Below, piece after piece: positions 53,660 through 64,000 of a stretch of DNA of 64,000 nucleotides. The notes under the pieces were generated by a model. That model did not search any database. It was not told where the DNA came from and was given only the letters and a program-made list of their open reading frames with translations. The stretch's first letter is position 1. Each line of letters opens with the position of its first letter. Position numbers and translations under genes: made by a program. Origin of the DNA: Calliopsis andreniformis (lineage: Eukaryota > Arthropoda > Insecta > Hymenoptera > Andrenidae); NCBI RefSeq assembly GCF_051401765.1, contig NW_027480547.1, forward strand, positions 310,001 to 374,000, given 5' to 3'.

Positions 53660-56101
53660 CAACAATCAATTGTCAATCCTCAATCCTCAATAGAATATCC
53701 TCAATTCACAGTTTTCAATACTCAATCCCCATTCTTCAATCTTCAAATCTCAATCCACAAACATCAATTCTCATCACTCAACCCTCAACCCTCAACACTC
53801 AGTCCTCAATCTTCAATCCTCAATCCTCAATCCGCAATCTTCAATCCTCAATCCTCAATCCTCAATCCTCAATCCTCAATCCCCAATCCTCAATCTTCAA
53901 TCCTCAATCCTCAATCCTCAATCCCCAATCTTCAATCTTCAATCCTCAATAGTCAATCTTCAATCCTCAATCCTCAATCCTCAATCCTCAATCCGCAATC
54001 CTCAATCCTCAATCTTCAATCCTCAATACTCAATCCTCAACCCTCAATCTTCAATCCTCAATCCTCAATCCTCATTCTTCAATCCTCAACACCCAGTCCT
54101 CAATCTTCAATCCTCAATCCTCAATCCTCAATTCTCTATCCTCAATCGTCAACGCTCAGACCTCAAGCATCAATACTCAACCCTCAGTCCTCGTCCGCAA
54201 TCCACAACCCTCAATCCTCAATCCTCAATCTTCGATCATCAATATTCAATTATCAATCCTCAATCTTCAATCCTCTATCCTCAATCCTCAATCCTGAATG
54301 TTCAATCCTCAATACCCAATCCTCAACCTTCAATCATCAATACTCAATCCTCAATCCTCAATCCTCAATCCTCAGTCCTCAAACCTCAATCCTGAATCCT
54401 CAATCCTGAATCCTCAGTCTTCAGCCCTCAGTCCTCAACAATCAATTGTCAGTCCTCAATCCTCAATAGAGTATACCCAATTCACAGTTTTCAACACTCA
54501 ATCCCCAATCTTCAATCTTCAAATCTCAATCCACTAACATCAATTCTCATCACTCAACGCTCAACACTCAGACCCCAATCCTCAATCTTCAATCCCCAAT
54601 CCTCAATCCTCAATACTCAATCCTCAATCTTCAATCCTCAATACTCAATCTTCAATCCTCAATCCTCAATCCTCAATCCTCAATCCTCAATCCTCTAATC
54701 CTCAATCGTCAATCTCCAATCCTGAATACTCAATCTTCAATCCTCAATCCTCAACCCTCACTCCTCAGTCCTCATTCTTCAATCCTCAATACCAAACCCC
54801 CAATCTTCAATCCTCAATCCTCAATCCTCAATTCGCAATCCTCAATCCTCAGACCTCAAGCATTAATACCCAACCATCAGTCATCGTCCTCAATCTACAA
54901 CCCTCAATCCCCAATACTCAATCCTCAATCCTCAATCCTCAATCCTCAAACCTCAATACCCAATCCTCAATCCTCAATCCTCAATCCTCAATCCTCAATC
55001 CTAAATCCTCAATCCTCAATCCTCAGTCCCCAAACCACAATCCTGAATCCTCAACCATGAATCCTCAATCTTCAGACCTCAGTCCTCAACAATCAGTTGT
55101 CAATCCTCAATCCTCCATAGAATATCACCAATTCACAGATTTCAATACTCAATACACAATCTGCAATCTTCCAATCTCTATCCACCAACATCAATTCTCA
55201 TCAATCATCCGTCAACACTCAGTCCTTTATGTTCAATACTCAATCCTCAATTCTCGATCTTCAATCCTCAATACTGAATCTTCAATCCTCAATCCTCAAT
55301 CCTCAATCCTCAATCCTCAATCCTCAATCCTGAATCCTCAATCCTCAATCTTCAATACTCAGTCACCAATCCTCAATCTTCAATCCTAAATGCTCAATCC
55401 TCAATCCTCGATCCTCGAACCTCAATCCTCAGTCCTCAATCCTCAACCCTCAATGTTCAATCCGCAATACCCAATCCTCAATCTTCAATCCTCTATCCTC
55501 AATCCTCAGTCCTCAATCCCCAATCCTCAGTCTACAATCCTCTATCCTCAATCCTCAATCCTCAATCCTCAATCCTCAATCTTCAATACTCAATACTCAA
55601 TCTTCAATCCTGAATCCTCAATCCTCAGTCCTCAATCCTCAATCATCAATCCTCAATCCTCAATCTTCAATCCTCAATCCTCAATCCTCAATCCTCAATC
55701 CTCAATCCTCAATCCTCAATCCTCAATCCTCAATCTTCAATACTCAATACTCAATCTTCAATCCTGAATCCTCAATCCTCAGTCCTCAATCCTCAATCAT
55801 CAATCCTCAATCCTCAATCTTCAATCCTCAATCCTCAATCCTCAATCCTCAATCCTCAATCCTCAATCCTCAATCCTCAATCCTCAGTCGTCAATGCTCA
55901 ATCCCCAATCATCAATCTTCAATCCTCTATCCTCAATCCTCAATCCTCAATCCGCAATCCTCAATCTTCAATCCTCAATCTTCAATCCTCAATCCTCAAT
56001 CCTCAATCTTCAATCCTCAACCCTCAATCCTCAGTCCTGAAACCTCAATCCCGAATCCTCAATCCTGAATCCGCAAACTTCAGTCCTCAGTCCTCAGTCC
56101 T
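53660..56101 (+). repeat. Unit B-A-C-A2-E1-K (2,442 bp)
   Basis: B is at 53660, A near 54156, C 54436, A2 near 54850 (with CAGTCAT), E1 55087-55233 and K near 55885 (7-mer form). An 8-mer near 54,694 and private E1 alleles (CATCCGT, CTCGATC, TTCCAATC) are shared with the unit at 28,873-31,034. Confidence 0.86.
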
Positions 56102-58394
56102 CAACAATCAATTGTCAAACCTCAATCCTCAATAGAATACCCTCAATTCACAGTTTTCAATACTCAATCCCCATTCTTCAATCTTCAAATCTCAATCCAC
56201 AAACATCAATTCTCATCACTCAACCCTCAACACTCAGTCCTCAACCTTCAATCCTCAATCCTCAATCCGCAATCTTGAATCCTCAATACTCAATCTTCAA
56301 TCCTCAATCCTCAATTCTCAATCCTCAACACTCAATCCTCAATCCTCAATCCTCAATCCCCAATCCTCAATCTTCAATCCTCTATCCTCAATCTTCAATC
56401 CTCAATACTCAATCTTCAACCCTCAATCTTCAATCCTCAATCCTCAATCCTCATTCTTCAATCCTCAACACACAGTCCTCAATCTTCAATCCTCAATCCT
56501 CAATCCTCAATTCTCAATCCTCAAACCTCAATCCTCAGACCTCAAGCATCAATACTCAACCCTCAGCCCTCGTCCGCAATCCCCAACACTCAATCCTCAA
56601 TCCTCAATTCCCAATCCTCAATCTTCAATCCTCAATCCTCAACATTCAATCCTCAATCCTCAATCCTCAATTCCCAATCTTCAATCTTCAATCCTCAATA
56701 GTCAATCTTCAATCCTCAATCCTCAATCCTCAATCCTCAATCCGCAATCCTCAATCCTCAATCTTCAATTCTCAATACTCAATCCTCAACCCTCAATCAT
56801 CAATCCTCAATCCTCAATCCTCATTCTTCAATCCTCAACACCCAGTCCTCAATCTTCAATCCTCAATCCTCAATCCTCAATTCTCAATCCTCAATCCTCA
56901 ACGCTCAGACCTCAAGCATCAATACTCAACCCTCAGCCCTCGTCCGCAATCCGCAACCCTCAATCCTCAATCCTCAATCTTCGATCATCAATATTCAATC
57001 ATCAATCCTCAATCTTCAATCCTCTCTCCTCAATCCTCAATCCTGAATGTTCAATCCTCAATACCCAATCCTCAATCTTCAATCCTCAATACTCAATCCT
57101 CAATCCTCAATCCTCACTCCTCAGTCCACATTCTTCAATCCTCAATGCCAAACCCTCAATCTTCAATCCTCAATCCTCAATCCTCAATTCGCAATCCTCA
57201 ATCCTCAGACCTCAAGCATTAATACCCAACCCTCAGTCCTCGTCCTCAATCTACAACCCTCAATCTTCAATAATCAATCTTCAATCATCAATATTCAACC
57301 TTCAATCCTCAGTCCCCAATACTCACTCCTCAATCCTCAATCCTCAATCCTCAAACCTCAATACCCAATCCTCAATCCTCAATCATCAATCCTCAATCCT
57401 CAATCCTAAATCCTCAATCCTCAATCCTCAGTCACCAAACCTCAATCCTGAATCCTCAATCTTCAGCCCTCAGTCCTCAACAATCAGTTGTCAATCCTCA
57501 ATCCTCAATAGAATATCACCAATTCACAGATTTCAATACTCAATGCTCAATCTGCAATCTTCAAATCTCTATCCACCAACATCAATTCTCATCAATCATC
57601 CCTCAACACTCAGTCCTTTATGTTCAACCCTCAATCCTCAATTCTCAATCTTCAATCCTCAATACTGAACCTTCAATCCTCAATCCTCAATCCTCAATCC
57701 TCAATCCTCAATCCTCAATCCTCAATCCTCAATCCTCAGTCTTCAATACTCAGTCCCCAATCCTCAACCTTCAATCCTCAATCCTCAATCCTCAATCCTC
57801 GATCCTCGAACCTCAATCCTCAGTCCTCAATCCTCAATCCTCAATCCTCAATCCTCAATCCTCAATCTTCAATACTCAATACTCAATCTTCAATCCTGAA
57901 TCCTCAATCCTCAGTCCTCAATCCTCAATCATCAATCCTCAATCCTCAATCTTCAATCCTCAATCCTCAATCCTCAATCCTCAATCCTCAATCCTCAATC
58001 CTCAATCCTCAATCCTCAATCTTCAATACTCAATACTCAATCTTCAATCCTGAATCCTCAATCCTCAGTCCTCAATCCTCAATCGTCAATCCTCAATCCT
58101 CAATCTTCAATCCTCAATCCTCAATCCTCAATCCTCAATCCTCAATCCTCAATCCTCAATCCTCAATCCTCAGTCGTCAATGCTCAATCCCCAATCATCA
58201 ATCTTCAATCCTCTATCCTCAATCCTCAATCCTCAATCCTCAATCCGCAATCCTCAATCTTCAATCCTCAATCTTCAATCCTCAATCCTCAATCCTCAAT
58301 CTTCAATCCTCAACCCTCAATCCTCAGTCCTGAAACCTCAATCCCGAATCCTCAATCCTGAATCCGCAAACTTCAGTCCTCAGTCCTCAGTCCT
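56102..58394 (+). repeat. Unit B-A'-A-A2-E2-K, first of tandem pair (2,293 bp)
   Basis: B is at 56102 (ATACCCT allele), A' 56536, A near 56907, A2 near 57207, E2 57478 and K near 58171. The segment after E2 (57.85-58.15 kb) holds two copies of a run of about 180 bp containing TGAATCC. Confidence 0.87.
56536..56590 (+). repeat. A' box family (representative copy)
   Basis: This third A variant has CAGCCCT in place of CAGTCCT, then CGTCCG, CAATCCC and CAACACT. It is not preceded by CAACGCT. Copies are near 34469, 36716, 38128, 40511, 45950, 51480, 56536, 58836 and 61496, all in the right half of the window. It usually lies about 360-370 bp upstream of an ordinary A box. Confidence 0.85.
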
Positions 58395-60658
58395 CAACAA
58401 TCAATAGTCAATCCTCAATCCTCAATAGAATACCCTCAATTCACAGTTTTCAATACTCAATCCCCATTCTTCAATCTTCAAATCTCAATCCACAAACATC
58501 AATTCTCATCACTCAACCCTCAACACTCAGTCCTCAACCTTCAATCCTCAATCCTCAATCCGCAATCTTGAATCCTCAATACTCAATCTTCAATCCTCAA
58601 TCCTCAATTCTCAATCCTCAACACTCAATCCTCAATCCTCAATCCTCAATCCCCAATCCTCAATCTTCAATCCTCTATCCTCAATCTTCAATCCTCAATA
58701 CTCAATCTTCAACCCTCAATCTTCAATCCTCAATCCTCAATCCTCATTCTTCAATCCTCAACACACAGTCCTCAATCTTCAATCCTCAATCCTCAATCCT
58801 CAATTCTGAATCCTCAAACCTCAATCCTCAGACCTCAAGCATCAATACTCAACCCTCAGCCCTCGTCCGCAATCCCCAACACTCAATCCTCAATCCTCAA
58901 TTCCCAATCCTCAATCTTCAATCCTCAATCCTCAACATTCAATCCTCAATCCTCAATCCTCAATCCCCAATCTTCAATCTTCAATCCTCAATAGTCAATC
59001 TTCAATCCTCAATCCTCAATCCTCAATCCTCAATCCGCAATCCTCAATCCTCAATCTTCAATTCTCAATACTCAATCCTCAACCCTCAATCATCAATCCT
59101 CAATCCTCAATCCTCATTCTTCAATCCTCAACACCCAGTCCTCAATCTTCAATCCTCAATCCTCAATCCTCAATTCTCAATCCTCAATCCTCAACGCTCA
59201 GACCTCAAGCATCAATACTCAACCCTCAGCCCTCGTCCGCAATCCGCAACCCTCAATCCTCAATCCTCAATCTTCGATCATCAATATTCAATCATCAATC
59301 CTCAATCTTCAATCCTCTCTCCTCAATCCTCAATCCTGAATGTTCAATCCTCAATACCCAATCCTCAATCTTCAATCCTCAATACTCAATCCTCAATCCT
59401 CAATCCTCACTCCTCAGTCCACATTCTTCAATCCTCAATGCCAAACCCTCAATCTTCAATCCTCAATCCTCAATCCTCAATTCGCAATCCTCAATCCTCA
59501 GACCTCAAGCATTAATACCCAACCCTCAGTCCTCGTCCTCAATCTACAACCCTCAATCTTCAATACTCAATCTTCAATCATCAATATTCAACCTTCAATC
59601 CTCAGTCCCCAATACTCACTCCTCAATCCTCAATCCTCAATCCTCAAACCTCAATACCCAATCCTCAATCCTCAATCATCAATCCTCAATCCTCAATCCT
59701 AAATCCTCAATCCTCAATCCTCAGTCACCAAACCTCAATCCTGAATCCTCAATCTTCAGCCCTCAGTCCTCAACAATCAGTTGTCAATCCTCAATCCTCA
59801 ATAGAATATCACCAATTCACAGATTTCAATACTCAATGCTCAATCTGCAATCTTCAAATCTCTATCCACCAACATCAATTCTCATCAATCATCCCTCAAC
59901 ACTCAGTCCTTTATGTTCAACCCTCAATCCTCAATTCTCAATCTTCAATCCTCAATACTGAACCTTCAATCCTCAATCCTCAATCCTCAATCCTCAATCC
60001 TCAATCCTCAATCCTCAATCCTCAATCCTCAATCCTCAGTCTTCAATACTCAGTCCCCAATCCTCAACCTTCAATCCTCAATCCTCAATCCTCAATCCTC
60101 GATCCTCGAACCTCAATCCTCAGTCCTCAATCCTCAATCCTCAATGTTCAATCCGCAATACCCAATCCTCAATCTTCAATCCTCTATCCTCAATCCTCAA
60201 TCCTCAATCCTCAATCCCCAATCCTCAATCTTCAATCCTCAATCCTCAATCCCCAATCCTCAATCTTCAATCCTCAATCTTCAATCCTCAATCATCAATC
60301 CTCAATACCCAAGCTTCAATCCTCAATCCTCAATCCTGAATCCTCAATCCTCAATCCTCAATCCTCAATCCTCAATCCTCAGTCGTCAATGCTCAATCCC
60401 AATCCTCAATCTTCAATCCTCTATCCTCAATCTTCAGTCCTCAATCCCCAATCCTCAATCTTCAATCCTCAATCTTCAATCCTCAATCATCAATCCTCAA
60501 TTATCAAACCTCAATACTCAATCTTCAATCCTCAATCCTCAATCCTCAATCCTCAATCCTCAATCCTCAATCCTCAACCCTCATTCCTCAGTCCTGGAAC
60601 CTCAATCCCGAATCCTCAATCCTGAATCCGCAAACTTCAGTCCCCCGTCCTCAGTCCT
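58395..60658 (+). repeat. Unit B-A'-A-A2-E2-K, second of tandem pair (2,264 bp)
   Basis: B is at 58395 (ATACCCT allele), A' near 58836, A near 59200, A2 near 59501, E2 59771 and K near 60380 (6-mer form). It is collinear with the previous unit at 2,293 bp from B through about 60.05 kb. After E2 it switches to a different lineage that carries CCAAGCTT near 60,310 and resembles 32.1-32.6 kb. Confidence 0.87.
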
Positions 60659-62770
60659 CAACAATCAACTGTCAATCCTCAATCCTCAATAGAATATCCT
60701 CAATTCACAGTTTTCAATACTCAATCCCCATTCTTCAATCTTCAAATCTCAATCCGCAAACATCAATTCTCATCACTCAATCCTCAACACTCAGTCCTCA
60801 ATCTTCAATCCTCAATCCTCAATCCGCAATCTTGAATCCTCAATACTCAATCTTCAATCCTCAATCCTCAATTCTCAATCCTCAACACTCAATCCTCAAT
60901 CCTCAAACCTCAATCCCCAATCCTCAGTCTTCAATCCTCTACCCTCAATCCTCAATCCTCAATCCTCAATCTTCAATACTCAATACTCAATCTTCAATCC
61001 TCAATCCTCAATCCTCAGTCCTCAATCCTCAATCCTCAATCCTCAATCCTCAATCCTCAATCTTCAATCCTCAATACTCAATCTGCAATCCTCAATCCTC
61101 AATCTTCAATACTCAATCCTCAATACTCAATCTTCAATCCTCAATCCTCAATTCTCAATACTCAATACTCAATCCTCAATCGTCAATCCTCAATTCCCAA
61201 TCCTCAATCTTCGATCCTCAATCCTCAATCTTCAATCCTCAATCCTCAATCCTCAATCCCCAATCTTCAATCTTCAATCCTCAATAGTCAATCTTCAATC
61301 CTCAATCCTCAATCCTCAATCCTCAATCCGCAATCCTCAATCCTCAATCTTCAATCCTCAATACTCAATCCTCAACCCTCAATCTTCAATCCTCAATCCT
61401 CAATCCTCATTCTTCAATCCTCAACACACAGTCCTCAATCTTCAATCCTCAATCCTCAATCCTCAATTCTCAATCCTCAAACCTCAATCCTCAGACCTCA
61501 AGCATCAATACTCAACCCTCAGCTCTCGTCCGCAATCCCCAACACTCAATCCTCAATCCTCAATTCCCAATCCTCAATCTTCAATCCTCAATCCTCAACA
61601 TTCAATCCTCAATCCTCAATCCTCAATCCCCAATCTTCAATCTTCAATCCTCAATAGTCAATCTTCAATCCTCAATCCTCAATCCTCAATCCTCAATCCG
61701 CAATCCTCAATCCTCAATCTTCAATTCTCAATACTCAATCCTCAACCCTCAATCATCAATCCTCAATCCTCAATCCTCATTCTTCAATCCTCAACACCCA
61801 GTCCTCAATCTTCAATCCTCAATCCTCAATCCTCAATTCTCAATCCTCAATCCTCAACGCTCAGACCTCAAGCATCAATACTCAACCCTCAGCCCTCGTC
61901 CGCAATCCGCAACCCTCAATCCTCAATCCTCAATCTTCGATCATCAATATTCAATCATCAATCCTCAGTCCCCAATACTCACTCCTCAATCCTCAATCCT
62001 CAATCCTCAAACCTCAATACCCAATCCTCAATCCTCAATCATCAATCCTCAATCCTCAATCCTAAATCCTCAATCCTCAATCCTCAGTCACCAAACCTCA
62101 ATCCTGAATCCTCAATCTTCAGCCCTCAGTCCTCAACAATCAGTTGTCAATCCTCAATCCTCAATAGAATATCACCAATTCACAGATTTCAATACTCAAT
62201 GCTCAATCTGCAATCTTCAAATCTCTATCCACCAACATCAATTCTCATCAATCATCCCTCAACACTCAGTCCTTTATGTTCAACCCTCAATCCTCAATTC
62301 TCAATCTTCAATCCTCAATACTGAACCTTCAATCCTCAACCCTCAATCCTCAATCCTCAATCCTCAATCCTCAATCCTCAATCCTCAATCCTCAGTCTTC
62401 AATACTCAGTCCCCAATCCTCAACCTTCAATCCTCAATCCTCAATCCTCAATCCTCGATCCTCGAACCTCAATCCTCAGTCCTCAATCCTCAATCCTCAA
62501 TGTTCAATCCGCAATACCCAATCCTCAATCTTCAATCCTCTATCCTCAATCCTCAATCCTCAATCCTCAATCCCCAATCCTCAATCTTCAATCCTCAATC
62601 TTCAATCCTCAATCATCAATCCTCAATACTCAAGCTTCAATCCTCAATCCTCAATCCTGAATCCTCAATCCTCAATCCTCAATCCTCAATCCTCAATCCT
62701 CAGTCGTCAATGCTCAATCCCAATCCTCAATCTTCAATCCTCTATCCTCAATCTTCAATCCTCAATCTTC
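60659..62770 (+). repeat. Last + strand unit B-A'-A-E2-K, cut by inversion
   Basis: B is at 60659 (CAACTGT allele), A' near 61496, A near 61864, E2 62134-62280 and K near 62701. A2 is missing between A and E2. The unit stops about 50 bp after K, where the array flips orientation. Confidence 0.87.
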
Positions 62771-62782
62771 ATTGAGGATTGA
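62755..62782. repeat. Inversion junction with short palindrome
   Basis: The strand switch lies in a hairpin-like sequence with a 12 bp stem. TCAATCCTCAAT (62,755-62,766) pairs with ATTGAGGATTGA (62,771-62,782) around the 4-base loop CTTC. Beyond the stem the arms stop being exact mirror images. The left side is a K-flank run in an E2-type unit. The right side is a B box broken after its fourth heptad. Any head-to-head join of this heptamer in suitable phase would give some stem, so the palindrome may be a consequence of the inversion and not its cause. Confidence 0.93.
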
Positions 62783-64000
62783 CAATTGATTGTTGAGGAC
62801 TGAGGACTGAGGACTGAAGTTTGCGGATTCAGGATCGAGGATTCGGGATTGAGGTTACAGGACTGAGGATTGCGGGTTGAGGATTGAGGATTGAGGATTG
62901 AGGATTGAGGATTGAGGATTGAGGATTGAAGATTGAGTATTGAGGTTTGATAATTGAGGATTGATGATTGAGGATTGAAGATTGAGGATTGAAGAATGAG
63001 GATTGGGAATTGAGGATTGAGGATTGAGGATAGAGGATTGAAGATTGAGGATTGGGGATTGAGCATTGGCGACTGAGGATTGAGGATTGAGGATTGAGGA
63101 TTGACGATTGGGATTGAGCATTGACGACTGAGGATTGAGGATTGAGGATTGAGGATTGAGGATTGAGGATTGAGGATTGAGGATTGAGAATTGAAGATTG
63201 AGTATTGAGGATTGATGATTGAGGATTGAAGATTGAGGATTGAAGATAGAGGATTGGGGATTGGGGATTGAGGACTGAGGATTGAGGATAGAGGATTGAA
63301 GATTGAGGATTGGGTATTGCGGATTGAACATTGAGGATTGAGGATTGAGGATTGAGGATTGAGGATTGAGGATTGAGGATTGAGGATTGAGGATTGAGGA
63401 TTGAGGATTGAAGATTGAGTATTGAGGATTGATGATTGAGGATTGAAGATTGAGGATTGAAGATTGAGGATTGGGGATTGAGGACTGAGGATTGAGGATA
63501 GAGGATTGAAGATTGAGGTTTGAGGATTGAGGACTGAGGATTGGGGTTCGAGGATCGAGGATTGAGGATTGAGGATTGGGGATTGAAGATTGAGGATTGG
63601 GGACTGAGTATTGAAGATTGAGGATTGAGGATTGAGGATTGAGGATTGAGGATTGAGGATTGAGGATTGAGGATTGAGGATTGAAGATTCAGTATTGAGG
63701 ATTGAAGTTTGAGAATTGAGGATTGAGGATTGAACATAAAGGACTGAGTGTTGAGGGATGATTGATGAGAATTGATGTTGGAGGATAGAGATTTGAAGAT
63801 TGCAGATTGTGTATTGAGTATTGAAATCTGTGAATTGGTGATATTCTATTGAGGATTGAGGATTGACAACTGATCGTTGAGGACTGAGGGCTGAAGATTG
63901 AGGATTCATGGTTGAGGATTCAGGATTGTGGTTTGGGGACTGAGGATTGAGGATTGAGGATTTAGGATTGAGGATTGAGGATTGAGGATTGAGGATTGAG
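62771..64000 (-). repeat. Same heptamer satellite in inverted orientation
   Basis: From 62,771 onward the + strand reads ATTGAGG, so the array is the reverse complement of everything before it. On the minus strand it contains an E1-type box at 63,733-63,879, two K markers near 63,112-63,134 and 63,056-63,079, and a B box cut off at the junction (about 62,771-62,860 with its upstream flank). The window ends inside this arm, so its length is unknown. Confidence 0.96.

Larger units (their letters stand above)
42511..54300 (+). repeat. Recent tandem duplication of about 6.28 kb
   Basis: Copy 1 runs from about 42,511 to 48,790, and copy 2 from about 48,791 to 54,300. Offsets are 6,279 bp (897 heptads) before about 50,775 and 5,530 bp (790 heptads) after. 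Matching landmarks are E1 42571/48850, C 44221/50500, B 45516/51046, C 46599/52129 and E2 47298/52828. Translated stretches of 252, 171 and 125 residues are identical between copies, so divergence is very low. Confidence 0.9.
56102..60060 (+). repeat. 2,293 bp tandem duplication
   Basis: B (56102/58395), A', A, A2 and E2 (57478/59771) all repeat at exactly 2,293 bp. The copies differ by scattered substitutions, such as CAATTCC versus CAATCCC near 56,670/58,963. The copies part after about 57,830/60,120, where different K-side lineages follow. Confidence 0.88.
1..62770 (+). repeat. Heptamer satellite array, CAATCCT orientation
   Basis: This is a continuous tandem array of the 7 bp unit CAATCCT. 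Common single-substitution variants are CAATCTT, CAATACT, CAATCCC, CAGTCCT, CAACCCT, CATTCTT, CTATCCT and GAATCCT. The first two bases, CA, are the most conserved part of each heptad. The + strand consensus has no G, so G appears only at variant positions and the strand composition is extremely skewed. No interval longer than a few bases falls outside a heptad register. I see no unique sequence, transposon end, tRNA-like fold or plausible gene. A eukaryotic satellite is the most likely identity. The species cannot be told from this sequence. Confidence 0.97.

Noticed and set aside
62760..62777. Transcription terminator (hairpin) at the inversion
   Set aside because: The stem arises from joining the heptamer head to head, there is no T-tract, and there is no gene nearby to terminate.
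62755..63909. A minus-strand 384-codon frame at the right end, suggesting a divergently transcribed gene
   Set aside because: It appears only because the satellite is inverted there. It encodes the same repeat peptide.
1..64000. Telomere repeat array
   Set aside because: The monomer AGGATTG is not a telomere unit I recognise (such as TTAGGG, TTTAGGG or TTAGG), and the degree of variation and higher-order structure is unlike a terminal telomere.
1..64000. CRISPR array
   Set aside because: There is no alternation of an invariant repeat with unique spacers. Boxes and spacing are all degenerate forms of the same heptamer.

Overview
The whole 64 kb is one tandem-repeat (satellite) array. I find no protein gene, RNA gene, transposon, CRISPR array or stretch of unique sequence in it. 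The monomer is a heptamer, CAATCCT on the + strand (AGGATTG on the complement), running from base 1 to about 62,770. It then flips orientation and runs to the end of the window on the other strand. The sequence does not identify the organism. An array this long with higher-order repeats fits heterochromatic, pericentromeric or subtelomeric satellite in a eukaryotic genome. Short heptanucleotide tandem repeats also occur in some filamentous cyanobacteria, but I know of none at this scale. Both ends of the window lie inside the array, so its full size is unknown.

The array is not uniform. Runs of near-perfect heptamer are interrupted by recurring diverged boxes, which I name B, A, C, A2, E, K, A', D and M. 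B, C, D and E are paralogous versions of one ancestral box of 20-21 degenerate heptads (140-147 bp). A, A2 and A' are a second family of about 55-62 bp. K is a short marker of 20-21 bp. The usual order is B-A-C-A2-E-K, then the next B. The unit is about 2.1-2.3 kb when complete, and many units are shortened, extended or recombined. A longer dimeric form (B-A-C-A2-E2-M-A-A2-E1-K, about 4.26 kb) is intact at 17,966-22,223.

Layout: 1-9.4 kb is the most heterogeneous part and the only place with D boxes. 9.4-26 kb holds the 1,292 bp and 3.7-4.3 kb tandem units. 26-34 kb holds simple and shortened units. 34-41 kb is rich in A' boxes. 41-45.5 kb is a long-range copy of 20-28 kb material. 42.5-54.3 kb is a recent tandem duplication of about 6.28 kb with a 749 bp deletion in the second copy. 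56.1-60.7 kb is a 2,293 bp tandem duplication. 62,771 is an inversion junction.

The heptamer register is kept very strictly. For all 26 consecutive B-to-B intervals, the length modulo 7 is explained by counting a few recurring 6-mers and 8-mers. The array has therefore grown and shrunk by in-register exchange, and single-base indels are rare. The many long open frames are a by-product of the monomer: its + strand has no stop codon in any frame, and 7 nt read in triplets gives an endless 7-residue peptide. I annotate none of them as genes.
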